Shown piece after piece: positions 29,978 through 37,797 of a DNA stretch of 64,000 nucleotides. The DNA is taken from positions 2,668,106 to 2,732,105 of the forward strand of contig NZ_CP017834.1 of NCBI RefSeq assembly GCF_001907975.1. The letters are read 5' to 3'. Numbering within the stretch: the stretch's first letter is position 1; each line of letters begins with the position of its first letter. Source of the DNA: Silvanigrella aquatica. Its GTDB lineage: Bacteria; Bdellovibrionota_B; Oligoflexia; Silvanigrellales; Silvanigrellaceae. The translations under genes and the position numbers were made by a program. The notes under the pieces were generated by a model. The model was not told the origin of the DNA. It was given only the letters and a program-made list of their open reading frames with translations, and did not search any database.

Positions 29978-30175
29978 ATGCAAAATATTAATACCCCAAA
30001 AATTAAAGTGACTTTGCTTCGTAGCTTTGCAGGACGTAGCGAATCACAGCGCAGAACCCTAGTTTCACTTGGTCTTTCTAAAATTGGTTCCTCACGTGTA
30101 TTACCAAACGTGAACCCAGTACTTGGCCAGGTCAACAAGGTAATTCAATTTATCAGGGTTGAACCAGCTGAGTAA
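29978..30175 (+). CDS. rpmD: 50S ribosomal protein L30
   Basis: Small large-subunit protein, 65 residues. KIKVTLLRSFAGRSESQRR and the later RVLPNVNPVLGQVNKVIQF follow the family. AAGGGG precedes the ATG. Located between rpsE and rplO as usual. Confidence 0.95.
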   Translation: MQNINTPKIKVTLLRSFAGRSESQRRTLVSLGLSKIGSSRVLPNVNPVLGQVNKVIQFIRVEPAE

Positions 30176-30187
30176 GGAGTAATTAAA

Positions 30188-30607
30188 GTGAGAATAGAAG
30201 AACTTCGCCCTAATCCGGGTGCAAGAAAAGATAGACGCCGTTTAGGTAGAGGCCCAGGTAGTGGTCTTGGTAAAACAGGTGGTCGCGGTGGTAAAGGCCA
30301 AACAGCTCGTTCTGGCTCTAGCATCCGTCCTGGTTTTGAAGGGGGTCAAACTCCTCTTTACCGTAGAATTCCAAAACGTGGATTTAAAAACGCTTGCGCA
30401 ATTAACGTAGAATCCTTGAATCTCAAAGATTCTTCACAATACATTGAAGCGGGCATTTTAGATGGTCGTGGATTTGTAGCGAAAGGCATTGCAAAATTAC
30501 TTTCTGTTGGTGAAGTTCCTGCAGATCTTAAAACTGTGAAAAACTTTGTTATGTCCGCTGGAGCACGTGAAAAACTGCTCGCAAAAGGCGTAACCATCGA
30601 GGAGTAA
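30188..30607 (+). CDS. rplO: 50S ribosomal protein L15
   Basis: Late large-subunit assembly protein. 139 residues with the Gly/Arg-rich N-terminal tail GRGPGSGLGKTGGRGGKGQ and FEGGQTPLYRRIPKRGFKN. GTG start behind AAGGAG. The stop is 7 bp from the secY ATG. Confidence 0.97.
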   Translation: MRIEELRPNPGARKDRRRLGRGPGSGLGKTGGRGGKGQTARSGSSIRPGFEGGQTPLYRRIPKRGFKNACAINVESLNLKDSSQYIEAGILDGRGFVAKGIAKLLSVGEVPADLKTVKNFVMSAGAREKLLAKGVTIEE

Positions 30608-30614
30608 TCAGAGG

Positions 30615-31931
30615 ATGCCTCAGGGAAGTGGCTGGACAGAAAATGTCCTTGTAAAGCGTTTGTTGTTTACATTGTTAGCACTTCTCGTTTTCCGCTTTGG
30701 AGTGCATATCCCTGTGCCTGGTATCGATGCGAAAGAGCTTGCTCTTTTTGCAAGTCAACAGGGCGCGGGCTTGCTTAAAATATTTAATATGTTTTCAGGC
30801 GGTGCGTTAAGTCACTTCTCCATTTTTAGCCTTGCAGTCATGCCTTATATTTCTGCAAGTATTATTATCCAACTCATGACTGTTGTTGTTCCTTCGCTGG
30901 AACAAATGCAAAAAGAGGGTGGCGTAGGTAGACAAAAGATCACCCGCATTACAAGGACCCTTTCCGTTCTTTTAGCCCTTGTCCAAGCCTATTTATTATC
31001 GGCGGGATTAGAGGCATCACGGGGCCCTAATGGTGGAATGATCGTACTCGATCCTGGCTTGTCCTTTAGACTCATGTCTTGTGTTTTAATGGCTGCTGGA
31101 AGTTGTTTTGTTATGTGGTTAGGTGAGCAAATCACGGACAAAGGTATAGGAAACGGAATTAGTTTGCTTATTTTTGCTGGTATCGTTGCTTATTTACCTT
31201 CATCCGCAAATACAATTGTTGAAATGGTTAAGCAAAATAGTGGTGCTTTGTTAGGAGCGCTTGGTATTGTTGCTTTTGCACTTCTTCTTGTTTTTGCAGT
31301 TACGTTTTTTGAACAAAGTTATAGAAAAGTTCCTATTCATTATGCCAAGCGCTTGGTTGGAAAAAGGGTTATGTCTGCGCAAGCAACGCATTTGCCTTTA
31401 AAAGTGAATATGGCTGGTATTATGGCGGCTATCTTTGCTTCCACCATTTTAGCGGTGCCTGCTACCTTTTTAAGTTTTAAGGGTGCTGCTGGAAATGTTT
31501 GGTTATCGGATTTTTTACCAGGGCATTGGTTGTATAATGCTGTCTTTGTTGTGTTGGGTTTATTCTTTTCCTTTTTCTATGCCTCTATTGTCTTTAAATC
31601 AGATGATGTTGCTGAAAACTTGAAAAAGCAAAATGCTTATATCCCTGGTGTTCGCCCCGGAAGTGAAACGGCTGAAGCTTTAGATACCGTAGTGACGCGC
31701 CTCACATTTGCAGGTGCTATTTATATGAATCTTATTGTTATCGTCCCTTCATTGGTTGGTGGAACTTTCTCTCAGCAAATGACGTTTGGTGGAACTTCTC
31801 TTTTGATTGTTGTTGGTGTGGCTCTTGAAGCAATTCGCCAAGTAAGAGCGCAGCTTGCAACGCAAAAATATGACTTTCTGATTTTCCCATCTCATTCACG
31901 AGATACAACAGCGAATGATACAAGGTTATGA
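30615..31931 (+). CDS. secY: Protein translocase subunit SecY
   Basis: Pore of the Sec translocon in the inner membrane, 438 residues with ten predicted membrane helices. Diagnostic stretches include the plug/TM2 region GGALSHFSIFSLAVMPYISA, GIGNGISLLIFAGIV, the cytoplasmic AKRLVG loop and RPGSETAEALDTVVTRLTF. AGGAG about 10 nt upstream. SecE, its partner, is not encoded in this window. Confidence 0.97.
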   Translation: MPQGSGWTENVLVKRLLFTLLALLVFRFGVHIPVPGIDAKELALFASQQGAGLLKIFNMFSGGALSHFSIFSLAVMPYISASIIIQLMTVVVPSLEQMQKEGGVGRQKITRITRTLSVLLALVQAYLLSAGLEASRGPNGGMIVLDPGLSFRLMSCVLMAAGSCFVMWLGEQITDKGIGNGISLLIFAGIVAYLPSSANTIVEMVKQNSGALLGALGIVAFALLLVFAVTFFEQSYRKVPIHYAKRLVGKRVMSAQATHLPLKVNMAGIMAAIFASTILAVPATFLSFKGAAGNVWLSDFLPGHWLYNAVFVVLGLFFSFFYASIVFKSDDVAENLKKQNAYIPGVRPGSETAEALDTVVTRLTFAGAIYMNLIVIVPSLVGGTFSQQMTFGGTSLLIVVGVALEAIRQVRAQLATQKYDFLIFPSHSRDTTANDTRL

Positions 31932-31944
31932 AGCAGGGTTATTA

Positions 31945-32607
31945 ATGAAGGTAATCATTTTTTTAGGCCCTCCAGGCGTAGGCAAGGGAACCCAGTGTTC
32001 TTTATTGAGCACACGCTTAGGAGTAAAGCATATCTCTACTGGCGCTATCATTCGCCAGGAAATTGCTTCTGAATCCGCTCTAGGATTGAGGGTAAAAAGC
32101 ATTGTTGAAGCAGGACATTTAGTTGATGACAAATCAATTTTCGAATGTTTGGAGAGTGCTTTAAGCTCTATGAACTTTCAAAATAACGATCTTATTTTGT
32201 TAGATGGCATTCCTAGAAACCTTTCTCAAGCAAAAGAATTTGAAGTTCTTATTGGCAAGTTTTCTAGTAAAGTTGATCTCGTCATTTCGCTATCGGCTGA
32301 CTTGAACAAATTACTAGAGAGATTTGAAAGAAGATGGACGTGTTCCGCTTGCGGGAAAATTGAATCTATCGCACCTCATACAGACATGTCTCATTATGCT
32401 TGTAGAAGTTGCGAAAAAACGGGGACAATGTTCCGCCGTAAGGACGATGAACCCGAAACAGTAAAAAGACGTTTTGCTGTTTATCAGCAGGAAACTCTTC
32501 CATTGGTTTCATACTATGCTGATAAAAACAACTTAAGCATTATTGATGGGTTACGTCAGCCCGAAATTGTTTATGCTGAAATTGTATCAATTTTGTTAAG
32601 AAAATAA
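31945..32607 (+). CDS. adk: Adenylate kinase, zinc-LID type
   Basis: Converts AMP and ATP to two ADP. The P-loop GPPGVGKGTQ is near residue 8; the NMP-binding part shows HISTGAIIRQEI and DGIPRNLSQA. The LID carries four Cys (CSACGK...YACRSC) as in zinc-stabilised forms. 220 residues. The start 10 codons into the longest frame gives the family N-terminus. It follows secY by 13 bp; map, often next, is absent. Confidence 0.96.
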   Translation: MKVIIFLGPPGVGKGTQCSLLSTRLGVKHISTGAIIRQEIASESALGLRVKSIVEAGHLVDDKSIFECLESALSSMNFQNNDLILLDGIPRNLSQAKEFEVLIGKFSSKVDLVISLSADLNKLLERFERRWTCSACGKIESIAPHTDMSHYACRSCEKTGTMFRRKDDEPETVKRRFAVYQQETLPLVSYYADKNNLSIIDGLRQPEIVYAEIVSILLRK

Positions 32608-32681
32608 AGATTGAACTTGATTTAAGCAGCAGATTGGGATACCCAATAACGCTCTTTGTTCTCATTGGAGTATGAATGTAA

Positions 32682-32990
32682 ATGGCTGAATATGATAATA
32701 AACCTAAAAAGGCGAAGTTTGACGAAGACGACAAAGCCAAGAGGGTTGAGCTAGAAGAAGACAGACCTAAAAAAGTTGAATTGGAAGGTATCGTTGCAGA
32801 AAAGTTACCTAACAATTTATTTATAGTAGAACTCGACAATAGTCTCAAGGTTTTAGCTCATGTATCGGGTCGAATGAAAATGAATTGCATCAACATATTG
32901 CCTAGTGATAGAGTAAAAGTTGAACTAAATCCAAATGATAAGACTAAAGATGGCCGGTTTAGAGCTAAAATCGTTTTTAGGTCTAAATAA
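32682..32990 (+). CDS. infA: Translation initiation factor IF-1 with charged N-terminal extension
   Basis: OB-fold factor that blocks the ribosomal A site during initiation. The core [40 protein letters not shown] and AKIVFRSK occupies residues about 33-102. Before it lies a 32-residue head of alternating Lys, Glu and Asp. IF-1 is usually about 72 residues, so this is 30 longer, counting a short insert before the end ([11 protein letters not shown]). GGAG 11 nt before the ATG supports this start; no Met begins the core itself. Confidence 0.94.
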   Translation: MAEYDNKPKKAKFDEDDKAKRVELEEDRPKKVELEGIVAEKLPNNLFIVELDNSLKVLAHVSGRMKMNCINILPSDRVKVELNPNDKTKDGRFRAKIVFRSK

Positions 32991-33027
32991 TAATATTTTT
33001 GTGAGTTTTTACTAGGAGTTTATGCTA

Positions 33028-33141
33028 ATGAAGGTTAGAGCTAGTGTAAAGCCAATTTGCGATAAATGCAAAGTAATTCGTCGCGTTGGTGTAGTTAGAG
33101 TTATTTGTGAAAATAAAAAACACAAGCAGCGTCAAGGTTAA
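33028..33141 (+). CDS. rpmJ: 50S ribosomal protein L36
   Basis: Zinc-ribbon ribosomal protein of 37 residues: [19 protein letters not shown], then [13 protein letters not shown], with the Cys-Cys-Cys-His set. The second of two in-frame ATGs fits both family and the GGAG spacing. It sits between infA and rpsM as usual. Confidence 0.96.
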   Translation: MKVRASVKPICDKCKVIRRVGVVRVICENKKHKQRQG

Positions 33142-33165
33142 TAGAAAGAATATCGGAGGTTAGTT

Positions 33166-33534
33166 GTGGCAAGAATTGCGGGCGTTGACATTCCGCGTAA
33201 CAAGCGTATCGAAATTTCGCTTACGTATATACATGGTCTTGGTCGTAAATCCTCTCAAAAGATATTGGATCAATTGTCTATAAATAGAGACACTCGCACC
33301 CAAGATCTTAACGACGATCAGATTAACGCCATAAGAAAGCTTATAGATACAAACCACACTGTTGAAGGTGATTTGCGTCGTCTTGTTCAGTCCAATATCA
33401 AGCGCTTAATGGATTTAGGTTGTTACCGTGGCCTTCGTCACCGCAGGGGATTACCTGTTCGCGGGCAAAGAACAAAGACGAATGCGCGTACACGTAAAGG
33501 TCCAAAGAAGACTGTAGCGAACAAGAAGAAGTAA
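33166..33534 (+). CDS. rpsM: 30S ribosomal protein S13
   Basis: Head protein that contacts the P-site tRNA and the large subunit. 122 residues: [32 protein letters not shown] and the C-terminal [22 protein letters not shown] start behind GGAGG. Confidence 0.97.
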   Translation: MARIAGVDIPRNKRIEISLTYIHGLGRKSSQKILDQLSINRDTRTQDLNDDQINAIRKLIDTNHTVEGDLRRLVQSNIKRLMDLGCYRGLRHRRGLPVRGQRTKTNARTRKGPKKTVANKKK

Positions 33535-33560
33535 CTTCTCAAGTGTGAGGAAATTTGATA

Positions 33561-33947
33561 ATGAATAAGGTAGTATCAAAGAAAAAGCGCGTTAAGCGCA
33601 ATGTTCCGACCGGAATAGCTACTATTTCTGCGAGTTTTAACAATACCATTGTTACATTTGCAGATGCAAATGGTGACGTTATTACTTGGTCAAGTGCGGG
33701 TAGCAAAGGTTTCAAAGGCTCTCGTCGTAGCACTCCTTTTGCAGCGCAAGTTGCTGCTGAAGATGCGGCTCGCAAGGCGATTGACTGTGGAATGAAAAGC
33801 TGTTCAGTTATAGTAACAGGCCCTGGTTCTGGTAGAGAATCCGCTGTGCGTGCTATTTCTGCAACAGGAATTAAAGTTACACTTATTAAAGATGCAACGC
33901 CTGTTCCACACAATGGATGCAGGCCACCAAAGCGTCGTAGGGTTTAA
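33561..33947 (+). CDS. rpsK: 30S ribosomal protein S11
   Basis: Platform protein near the 3' end of 16S rRNA. 128 residues: [38 protein letters not shown] and the C-terminal [19 protein letters not shown]. The ATG two codons into the frame has GAGG at correct spacing. In most bacteria rpsD comes next; here a terminator and a decayed rpsD follow. Confidence 0.97.
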   Translation: MNKVVSKKKRVKRNVPTGIATISASFNNTIVTFADANGDVITWSSAGSKGFKGSRRSTPFAAQVAAEDAARKAIDCGMKSCSVIVTGPGSGRESAVRAISATGIKVTLIKDATPVPHNGCRPPKRRRV

Positions 33948-33985
33948 TAGCCAAAGCGCCTTTTGTCATAAAAAGGGTGCCTTTG

Positions 33986-34017
33986 GGCTTTTCATTTTAT
34001 GAAAAGCCTGGTTTTTT
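33986..34017 (+). terminator. Rho-independent terminator after rpsK
   Basis: GGCTTTTCAT, three T, ATGAAAAGCC then TGGTTTTTT. A competing longer stem just before it pairs CCAAAGCGCC-containing sequence with GGTGCCTTTGG and shares the last bases, so the two cannot form together; the pair could work as a switch. Either way rpoA probably has its own promoter downstream. Confidence 0.8.
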
Positions 34018-34142
34018 AAATTTTTAAGATCGATGATCTTTATTTTTATAAAGTCTTCGCTATTTTAGTGTGCTCATAAAAAAGTTGGGATTTGTTTGAT
34101 AAGCAGATCTTTAAAGAAAAGGTAAGGCAGTCAAACTTCTAA

Positions 34143-34298
34143 CGCGAAGTTTTAATTGGTGTTATGAGTTTTATGCTTTATCGTTTTTACTTGGTAAATG
34201 GTAAAAAGAGTGCTACAAGGCAACTTGTATCACTTGGTCATGTACTCTGTAAAAACCGGTTCGTGAAATTATTCAAATTCCGGTTCGTGAGCAAATGA
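34143..34298 (+). pseudogene. rpsD: Remnant of rpsD (30S ribosomal protein S4)
   Basis: Between rpsK and rpoA, the normal place of rpsD, one frame reads REVLIGVMSFMLYRF, then ATRQLVSLGHVL, ending FRFVSK and a stop. It matches the S4 RNA-binding domain (family: RLDNVVYRLGF..SRAQARQLVSHGHILVNG..V..PS..V). An in-frame stop lies just ahead and the N-terminal half with its Cys or basic region is gone. Near its end CCGGTTCGTGA is duplicated with a 24-bp period. The match is too specific for chance; an intact S4 gene must exist elsewhere. A related-looking KFRRYFGAKY run follows in the rpoA leader. Confidence 0.75.
34256..34290 (+). repeat. Short direct repeat in the rpsD remnant
   Basis: CCGGTTCGTGA occurs twice, 24 bp apart start to start, and the frame is kept (RFV...RFV). 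This looks like a small tandem duplication during gene decay. Confidence 0.6.
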
Positions 34299-34377
34299 AT
34301 AGTGAAACCTTGTGATTAATAAGTTCAGAAGGTACTTTGGGGCAAAATACGAAACGGAAAAGTTGACGGAGTCAATA

Positions 34378-35367
34378 ATGCAGAGCAACTGGAAGGCGCT
34401 GTTAAAGCCGCAGTTTATTGAAAAAGAAGATATTTCTTCTGCTTTTGGGAGATTTATAGCTAAGCCTCTGGAGCGTGGTTTTGGGACTACGTTGGGTAAC
34501 GCATTGCGTCGTGTTTTGCTTTCTTCTCTTCAAGGTGCTGCTGTTGTAGGTTTGCGCATTGAAGGAGTAGAACATGAGTTTTCGACAGTTCCTGACGTTT
34601 CAGAAGATGTAACAGAGATTGTTTTAAACTTGAAAGCTTTAGACGTATGGCTCGATACAGAAGGTGAAAAAACCGCTATTATCGACGTTGTAGGACCTAA
34701 AGTTGTCAGGGGATCCGATGTCATTTCAGACGGTTCACTTCGCATTTTAAATCCTGACCACATTATTTGTACTGTGGGTGCGGGTGGAAAATTCAAAGCT
34801 GAAATCACAGTTAGAACAGGCAAAGGATATTTAACAAGTGATGCCGTTAAAGACGGTTTACCATTAGGCGTAATTCCTATTGATGCTGTCTTCTCACCAG
34901 TTAAAAGAGTTAGTTTTAGCGTATCCGATACTCGTATTGGCCAACGCTCTGATTTTAACAAGCTTATTTTGGAAATCAGCACAAATGGCGCTGTCACTTC
35001 CGAAGATGCTTTGGCTTATGCAGCTAAAATCCTTAAAGATCAGCTATCTATCTTTATAAATTTCCAAGAAGCTGACGATGAAGTTCAAGTGATTGATTCT
35101 ATTCAAGTGGATGCTCGTTTGAATGAGAACCTATATAAATCAGTTGATGAACTCGAACTTTCTGTGAGAGCTGCTAACTGCCTTGAAAATGCAGGTATTC
35201 GTTATATCGGAGAACTTGTTATTAGAACTGAAGCTGAAATGCTTAAAACTAAGAATTTCGGCCGTAAAACTTTGAACGAAATTAAAGACCTCCTTGCTGA
35301 AATGGGACTCCATCTTGGCATGAAGATAGAGGGATTTGACCCTACTAAGCTTAGGGATAGAATTTAG
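34378..35367 (+). CDS. rpoA: DNA-directed RNA polymerase subunit alpha
   Basis: Dimerises to start polymerase assembly and contacts activators and UP elements. 329 residues, as in E. coli. N-terminal domain: [36 protein letters not shown]-terminal domain: [20 protein letters not shown] and [20 protein letters not shown]. Start [11 protein letters not shown] was chosen over a GTG 22 codons upstream because of GGAG at 7 nt. The upstream codons belong to the rpsD-remnant leader. Confidence 0.97.
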   Translation: MQSNWKALLKPQFIEKEDISSAFGRFIAKPLERGFGTTLGNALRRVLLSSLQGAAVVGLRIEGVEHEFSTVPDVSEDVTEIVLNLKALDVWLDTEGEKTAIIDVVGPKVVRGSDVISDGSLRILNPDHIICTVGAGGKFKAEITVRTGKGYLTSDAVKDGLPLGVIPIDAVFSPVKRVSFSVSDTRIGQRSDFNKLILEISTNGAVTSEDALAYAAKILKDQLSIFINFQEADDEVQVIDSIQVDARLNENLYKSVDELELSVRAANCLENAGIRYIGELVIRTEAEMLKTKNFGRKTLNEIKDLLAEMGLHLGMKIEGFDPTKLRDRI

Positions 35368-35388
35368 TCTGATTAAGGATGGAAGAAC

Positions 35389-35790
35389 ATGAGACATCGT
35401 TTAGCACATAGAAAATTAAACAGAGACTCCGCTGGTCGTAAAGCGCTTCTCCGTGGATTAGCAACTCAACTTATTGAGTATGGCACTGTAGTGACAACTA
35501 TTGAGCGCGCAAAAGAATTAAGAAAAGTTGTTGAGCCACTCGTTGCTTTAGCTCGCGTTGATAGCGTGAACAATCGCAGAAGTGCTGCCGCAACTCTTTA
35601 TAGCAAAAAATCTGTTGGAGATCTCTTCTCTAGAGTTGCTCCTGCAAATGCGACAAGACAAGGTGGTTACACGCGAATTTTAAAACTCGGCTTACGCCCA
35701 GGTGATAATGCCAGAAGAGCAATTATCGAGTTCGTAGAACCTACTGCCATCAAAGCAGCTGAAACAACAGCTCCTGTTGCTGCTAACTAA
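35389..35790 (+). CDS. rplQ: 50S ribosomal protein L17
   Basis: Exit-tunnel-rim protein at the end of the alpha cluster. 133 residues: MRHRLAHRKLNRDSAGRKAL, LIEYGTVVTTIERAKELRK and GGYTRILKLGLRPGDNA. An Ala/Thr-rich tail of about 15 residues ends it. A strong terminator follows. Confidence 0.97.
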   Translation: MRHRLAHRKLNRDSAGRKALLRGLATQLIEYGTVVTTIERAKELRKVVEPLVALARVDSVNNRRSAAATLYSKKSVGDLFSRVAPANATRQGGYTRILKLGLRPGDNARRAIIEFVEPTAIKAAETTAPVAAN

Positions 35791-35813
35791 TTTATATAGT
35801 TACCCGCATAAAA

Positions 35814-35864
35814 AAATAAAGCCCGGCAGAGAAAATAAATATTCTCTGCCGGGCTTTATTTTTA
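35814..35864 (+). terminator. Strong terminator of the ribosomal block
   Basis: A perfect 20-bp stem (AAATAAAGCCCGGCAGAGAA with its complement) around an 8-nt loop, ending in TTTATTTTT. It works in either direction and closes the 25-kb ribosomal region. Confidence 0.93.
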
Positions 35865-35953
35865 TGTTTAAAAAAGAGATTAGCAGTTAAAAAAAATGAG
35901 ACATGAAAATCTATTCATACAAAAAGAGCTGCCAAAGTAACAAGAAAGAATTA

Positions 35954-35971
35954 CTAAGAGATATCTCTTAG
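35954..35971. promoter_or_regulatory. Perfect 18-bp palindrome upstream of yjdM
   Basis: CTAAGAGATATCTCTTAG is fully self-complementary and lies 38 bp before the yjdM ATG. Part of it (AGATATCT) recurs 10 bp further on. Its position suits an operator at the promoter of yjdM. Confidence 0.5.
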
Positions 35972-36009
35972 CGATTTCATAGATATCTGCACAAATATAG
36001 GAAAAACAT

Positions 36010-36366
36010 ATGAGCAATTTACCTTCCTGCCCGCAATGTCATTCACAATACATTTATGAAGATGGAACTTTATTTATTTGCCCTGAATGCTCACACGAAT
36101 GGTCTAAAACAAGTTTAATTAATGAAGAAAAAGCTATGGATGTTCAAAGTGCCGTGCGTGATGCCCACGGAAACGTGCTCAGCGATGGTGATATGGTAAC
36201 AGTCATTAAAGATTTAAAAGTAAAAGGCTCTTCCTCAGTTGTAAAAGTAGGGACTAAAGTGAAAATCATCCGACTTGTAGAAGGTGATCACGATATTGAT
36301 TGCAAAATTGAGGGCATGGGCTCCATGCAATTAAAGTCAGAGTATGTGAAAAAAGTTTTAAATTAA
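36010..36366 (+). CDS. yjdM: YjdM/PhnA-like zinc-ribbon protein
   Basis: A 118-residue homologue of E. coli YjdM, a protein long named PhnA although not required for phosphonate breakdown. N-terminal zinc ribbon ([21 protein letters not shown]) and the C-terminal SH3-like half with [37 protein letters not shown] and [18 protein letters not shown]. It is slightly longer than E. coli because of the linker. AGGA precedes the ATG. Biochemical role is unsettled. Confidence 0.93.
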   Translation: MSNLPSCPQCHSQYIYEDGTLFICPECSHEWSKTSLINEEKAMDVQSAVRDAHGNVLSDGDMVTVIKDLKVKGSSSVVKVGTKVKIIRLVEGDHDIDCKIEGMGSMQLKSEYVKKVLN

Positions 36367-36724
36367 AATCAGCTTAAAAAACATACTTTTAATTCATTCT
36401 GTAAAATTTTTAAATCAAGTGAAATTATCGAAAGGACACAATTGAACAAACATTGATTGAAAGAGAAGTTCACATCAATTTGCAATAAAATTGTCATCTA
36501 AATGTAATAAATATCATTTTTAAAATTAATTATAATAACACTTTTATCATTATGAATAATTGACATCTTTCAAATGTATTAAAAATTTATTTTTTATTCT
36601 TTATGTCGATAAAGATTTCAATATTATATAAAAAAAATAGCTTAATAAAACCAATCTATTTAATATCTAATAGAGTAAAAATTTTATACCGAAAACACGG
36701 AGTAGAAGATAAAAAAATAAAATT
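36367..36724. other. AT-rich intergenic stretch
   Basis: No gene, RNA or clear repeat. A consensus TTGACA near 36559 lacks a -10 in register. It must contain the promoter of the LysM/barrel gene, but AT-richness makes any call unreliable. Confidence 0.4.
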
Positions 36725-37687
36725 ATGCCATTTATTTACAATAAATTAATATTTATACTTTTAATTATAGGACTAAAAAACGGCGTATATGCCAAAGAAA
36801 ATAATTATTGCTTACATAAAGTAAAATCTGGAGATACTTTATCAGATATTTTATATGCATATGATTTTAAATTTATATATGGAAAAAATGGTTACTTACA
36901 AAAAACTTACAAACTAAATCAAAAAATTAAAAAGGAAAATTCACTTATTTATCCTAATCAAATTATAAGAATGCCATATCCAAATATAATTCTATGTAAT
37001 TTTTATAATGAGCCTCAAAAAGATAATTTGATTACAAAAAATAAAATTGAAAAATTAGATATATATAATAAAAAACCGGAGAAAACAAATGAAAATAACA
37101 TGAATTATAATTTGAATAGTTTAAATTTAGTAAGTACTGGTTACTCTTCTTTTACAGCTCAATCCGATAATTATACCGGTTATAATATTTATCTTAAATC
37201 ATTACTGGCATTGGATGAAGAAAAAGACATCTATTATGGTTTAGGTTTCAAATATGAAAATCTAAAAGCTAGTTATTCTAATAGCTCAAGATTTAATAGT
37301 GATAATCTTATTTTTAAGACATATCAATTTGGACTCGATTTATTATATAGAAAATATAATAATGGATTAGATTTTTACTTAAACCCTTATTTATATTATA
37401 CTTTCAATTTAACTTGGGAAAGAGAAACATATTTGAATAATAATACACTTATTGCTGAAAAAATACAACCCTCTATCATGTGCAATTTTGGTTTAGCAAC
37501 TTCGGCCTTATATAGATTTTCAAATTTCTATATAGGGCCCTCATTTATTTATTCAATTTATTATATAGATTATTCTTTAAATAATAATTATAATTCTAAT
37601 TTTAATTATAAACATTATGAAGGCACTTCAGGTTTAATTATAGAATATGAAATAAATTTAACGTTAGGTTATACTTATGAATTTTAA
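36725..37687 (+). CDS. LysM-domain protein with outer-membrane-barrel-like C-terminus
   Basis: A 320-residue protein. A Sec signal peptide ends near NGVYA. A LysM peptidoglycan-binding domain follows (HKVKSGDTLSDILYAYDF ... YPNQIIRMP; about 30-85). After an Asn/Lys-rich linker come alternating aromatic and polar strands rich in Tyr (about 130-320), ending LTLGYTYEF with terminal Phe, the usual BAM-recognised beta-signal. It therefore probably links the outer membrane to the cell wall. The ribosome site is poor; GGAG lies about 20 nt upstream. Strong Asn/Tyr/Lys bias is due to AT-rich coding. Confidence 0.72.
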   Translation: MPFIYNKLIFILLIIGLKNGVYAKENNYCLHKVKSGDTLSDILYAYDFKFIYGKNGYLQKTYKLNQKIKKENSLIYPNQIIRMPYPNIILCNFYNEPQKDNLITKNKIEKLDIYNKKPEKTNENNMNYNLNSLNLVSTGYSSFTAQSDNYTGYNIYLKSLLALDEEKDIYYGLGFKYENLKASYSNSSRFNSDNLIFKTYQFGLDLLYRKYNNGLDFYLNPYLYYTFNLTWERETYLNNNTLIAEKIQPSIMCNFGLATSALYRFSNFYIGPSFIYSIYYIDYSLNNNYNSNFNYKHYEGTSGLIIEYEINLTLGYTYEF

Positions 37688-37797
37688 ATTTTTGGAGGGA
37701 TTTATCTTACTATTTTAATTGCTATAGAATAACCAATTCATTTTGAAACTCTCACTTGTATCTGTCAGCTCAAAAAAGTGTTTCCTCTTTCCAGAAA

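Larger units (their letters stand above)
34018..34377 (+). promoter_or_regulatory. rpoA upstream region, mostly pseudogene DNA
   Basis: From the terminator to the rpoA start no intact gene is present. It contains the rpsD remnant, a small AAGATC/GATCTT stem at its beginning and two copies of CCGGTTCGTGA. rpoA needs a promoter here, since a terminator closes rpsK, but no convincing -35/-10 pair could be picked by eye. Confidence 0.5.

Noticed and set aside
34312..34377. Extended RpoA start at GTG
   Set aside because: The extra 22 residues are not found in RpoA, and the ATG at 34378 has a well-placed GGAG and gives the standard 329-residue protein.
34530..34997. 155-codon frame opposite rpoA
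   Set aside because: Antisense shadow of a certain gene with Ser/Thr-rich content and no ribosome site.
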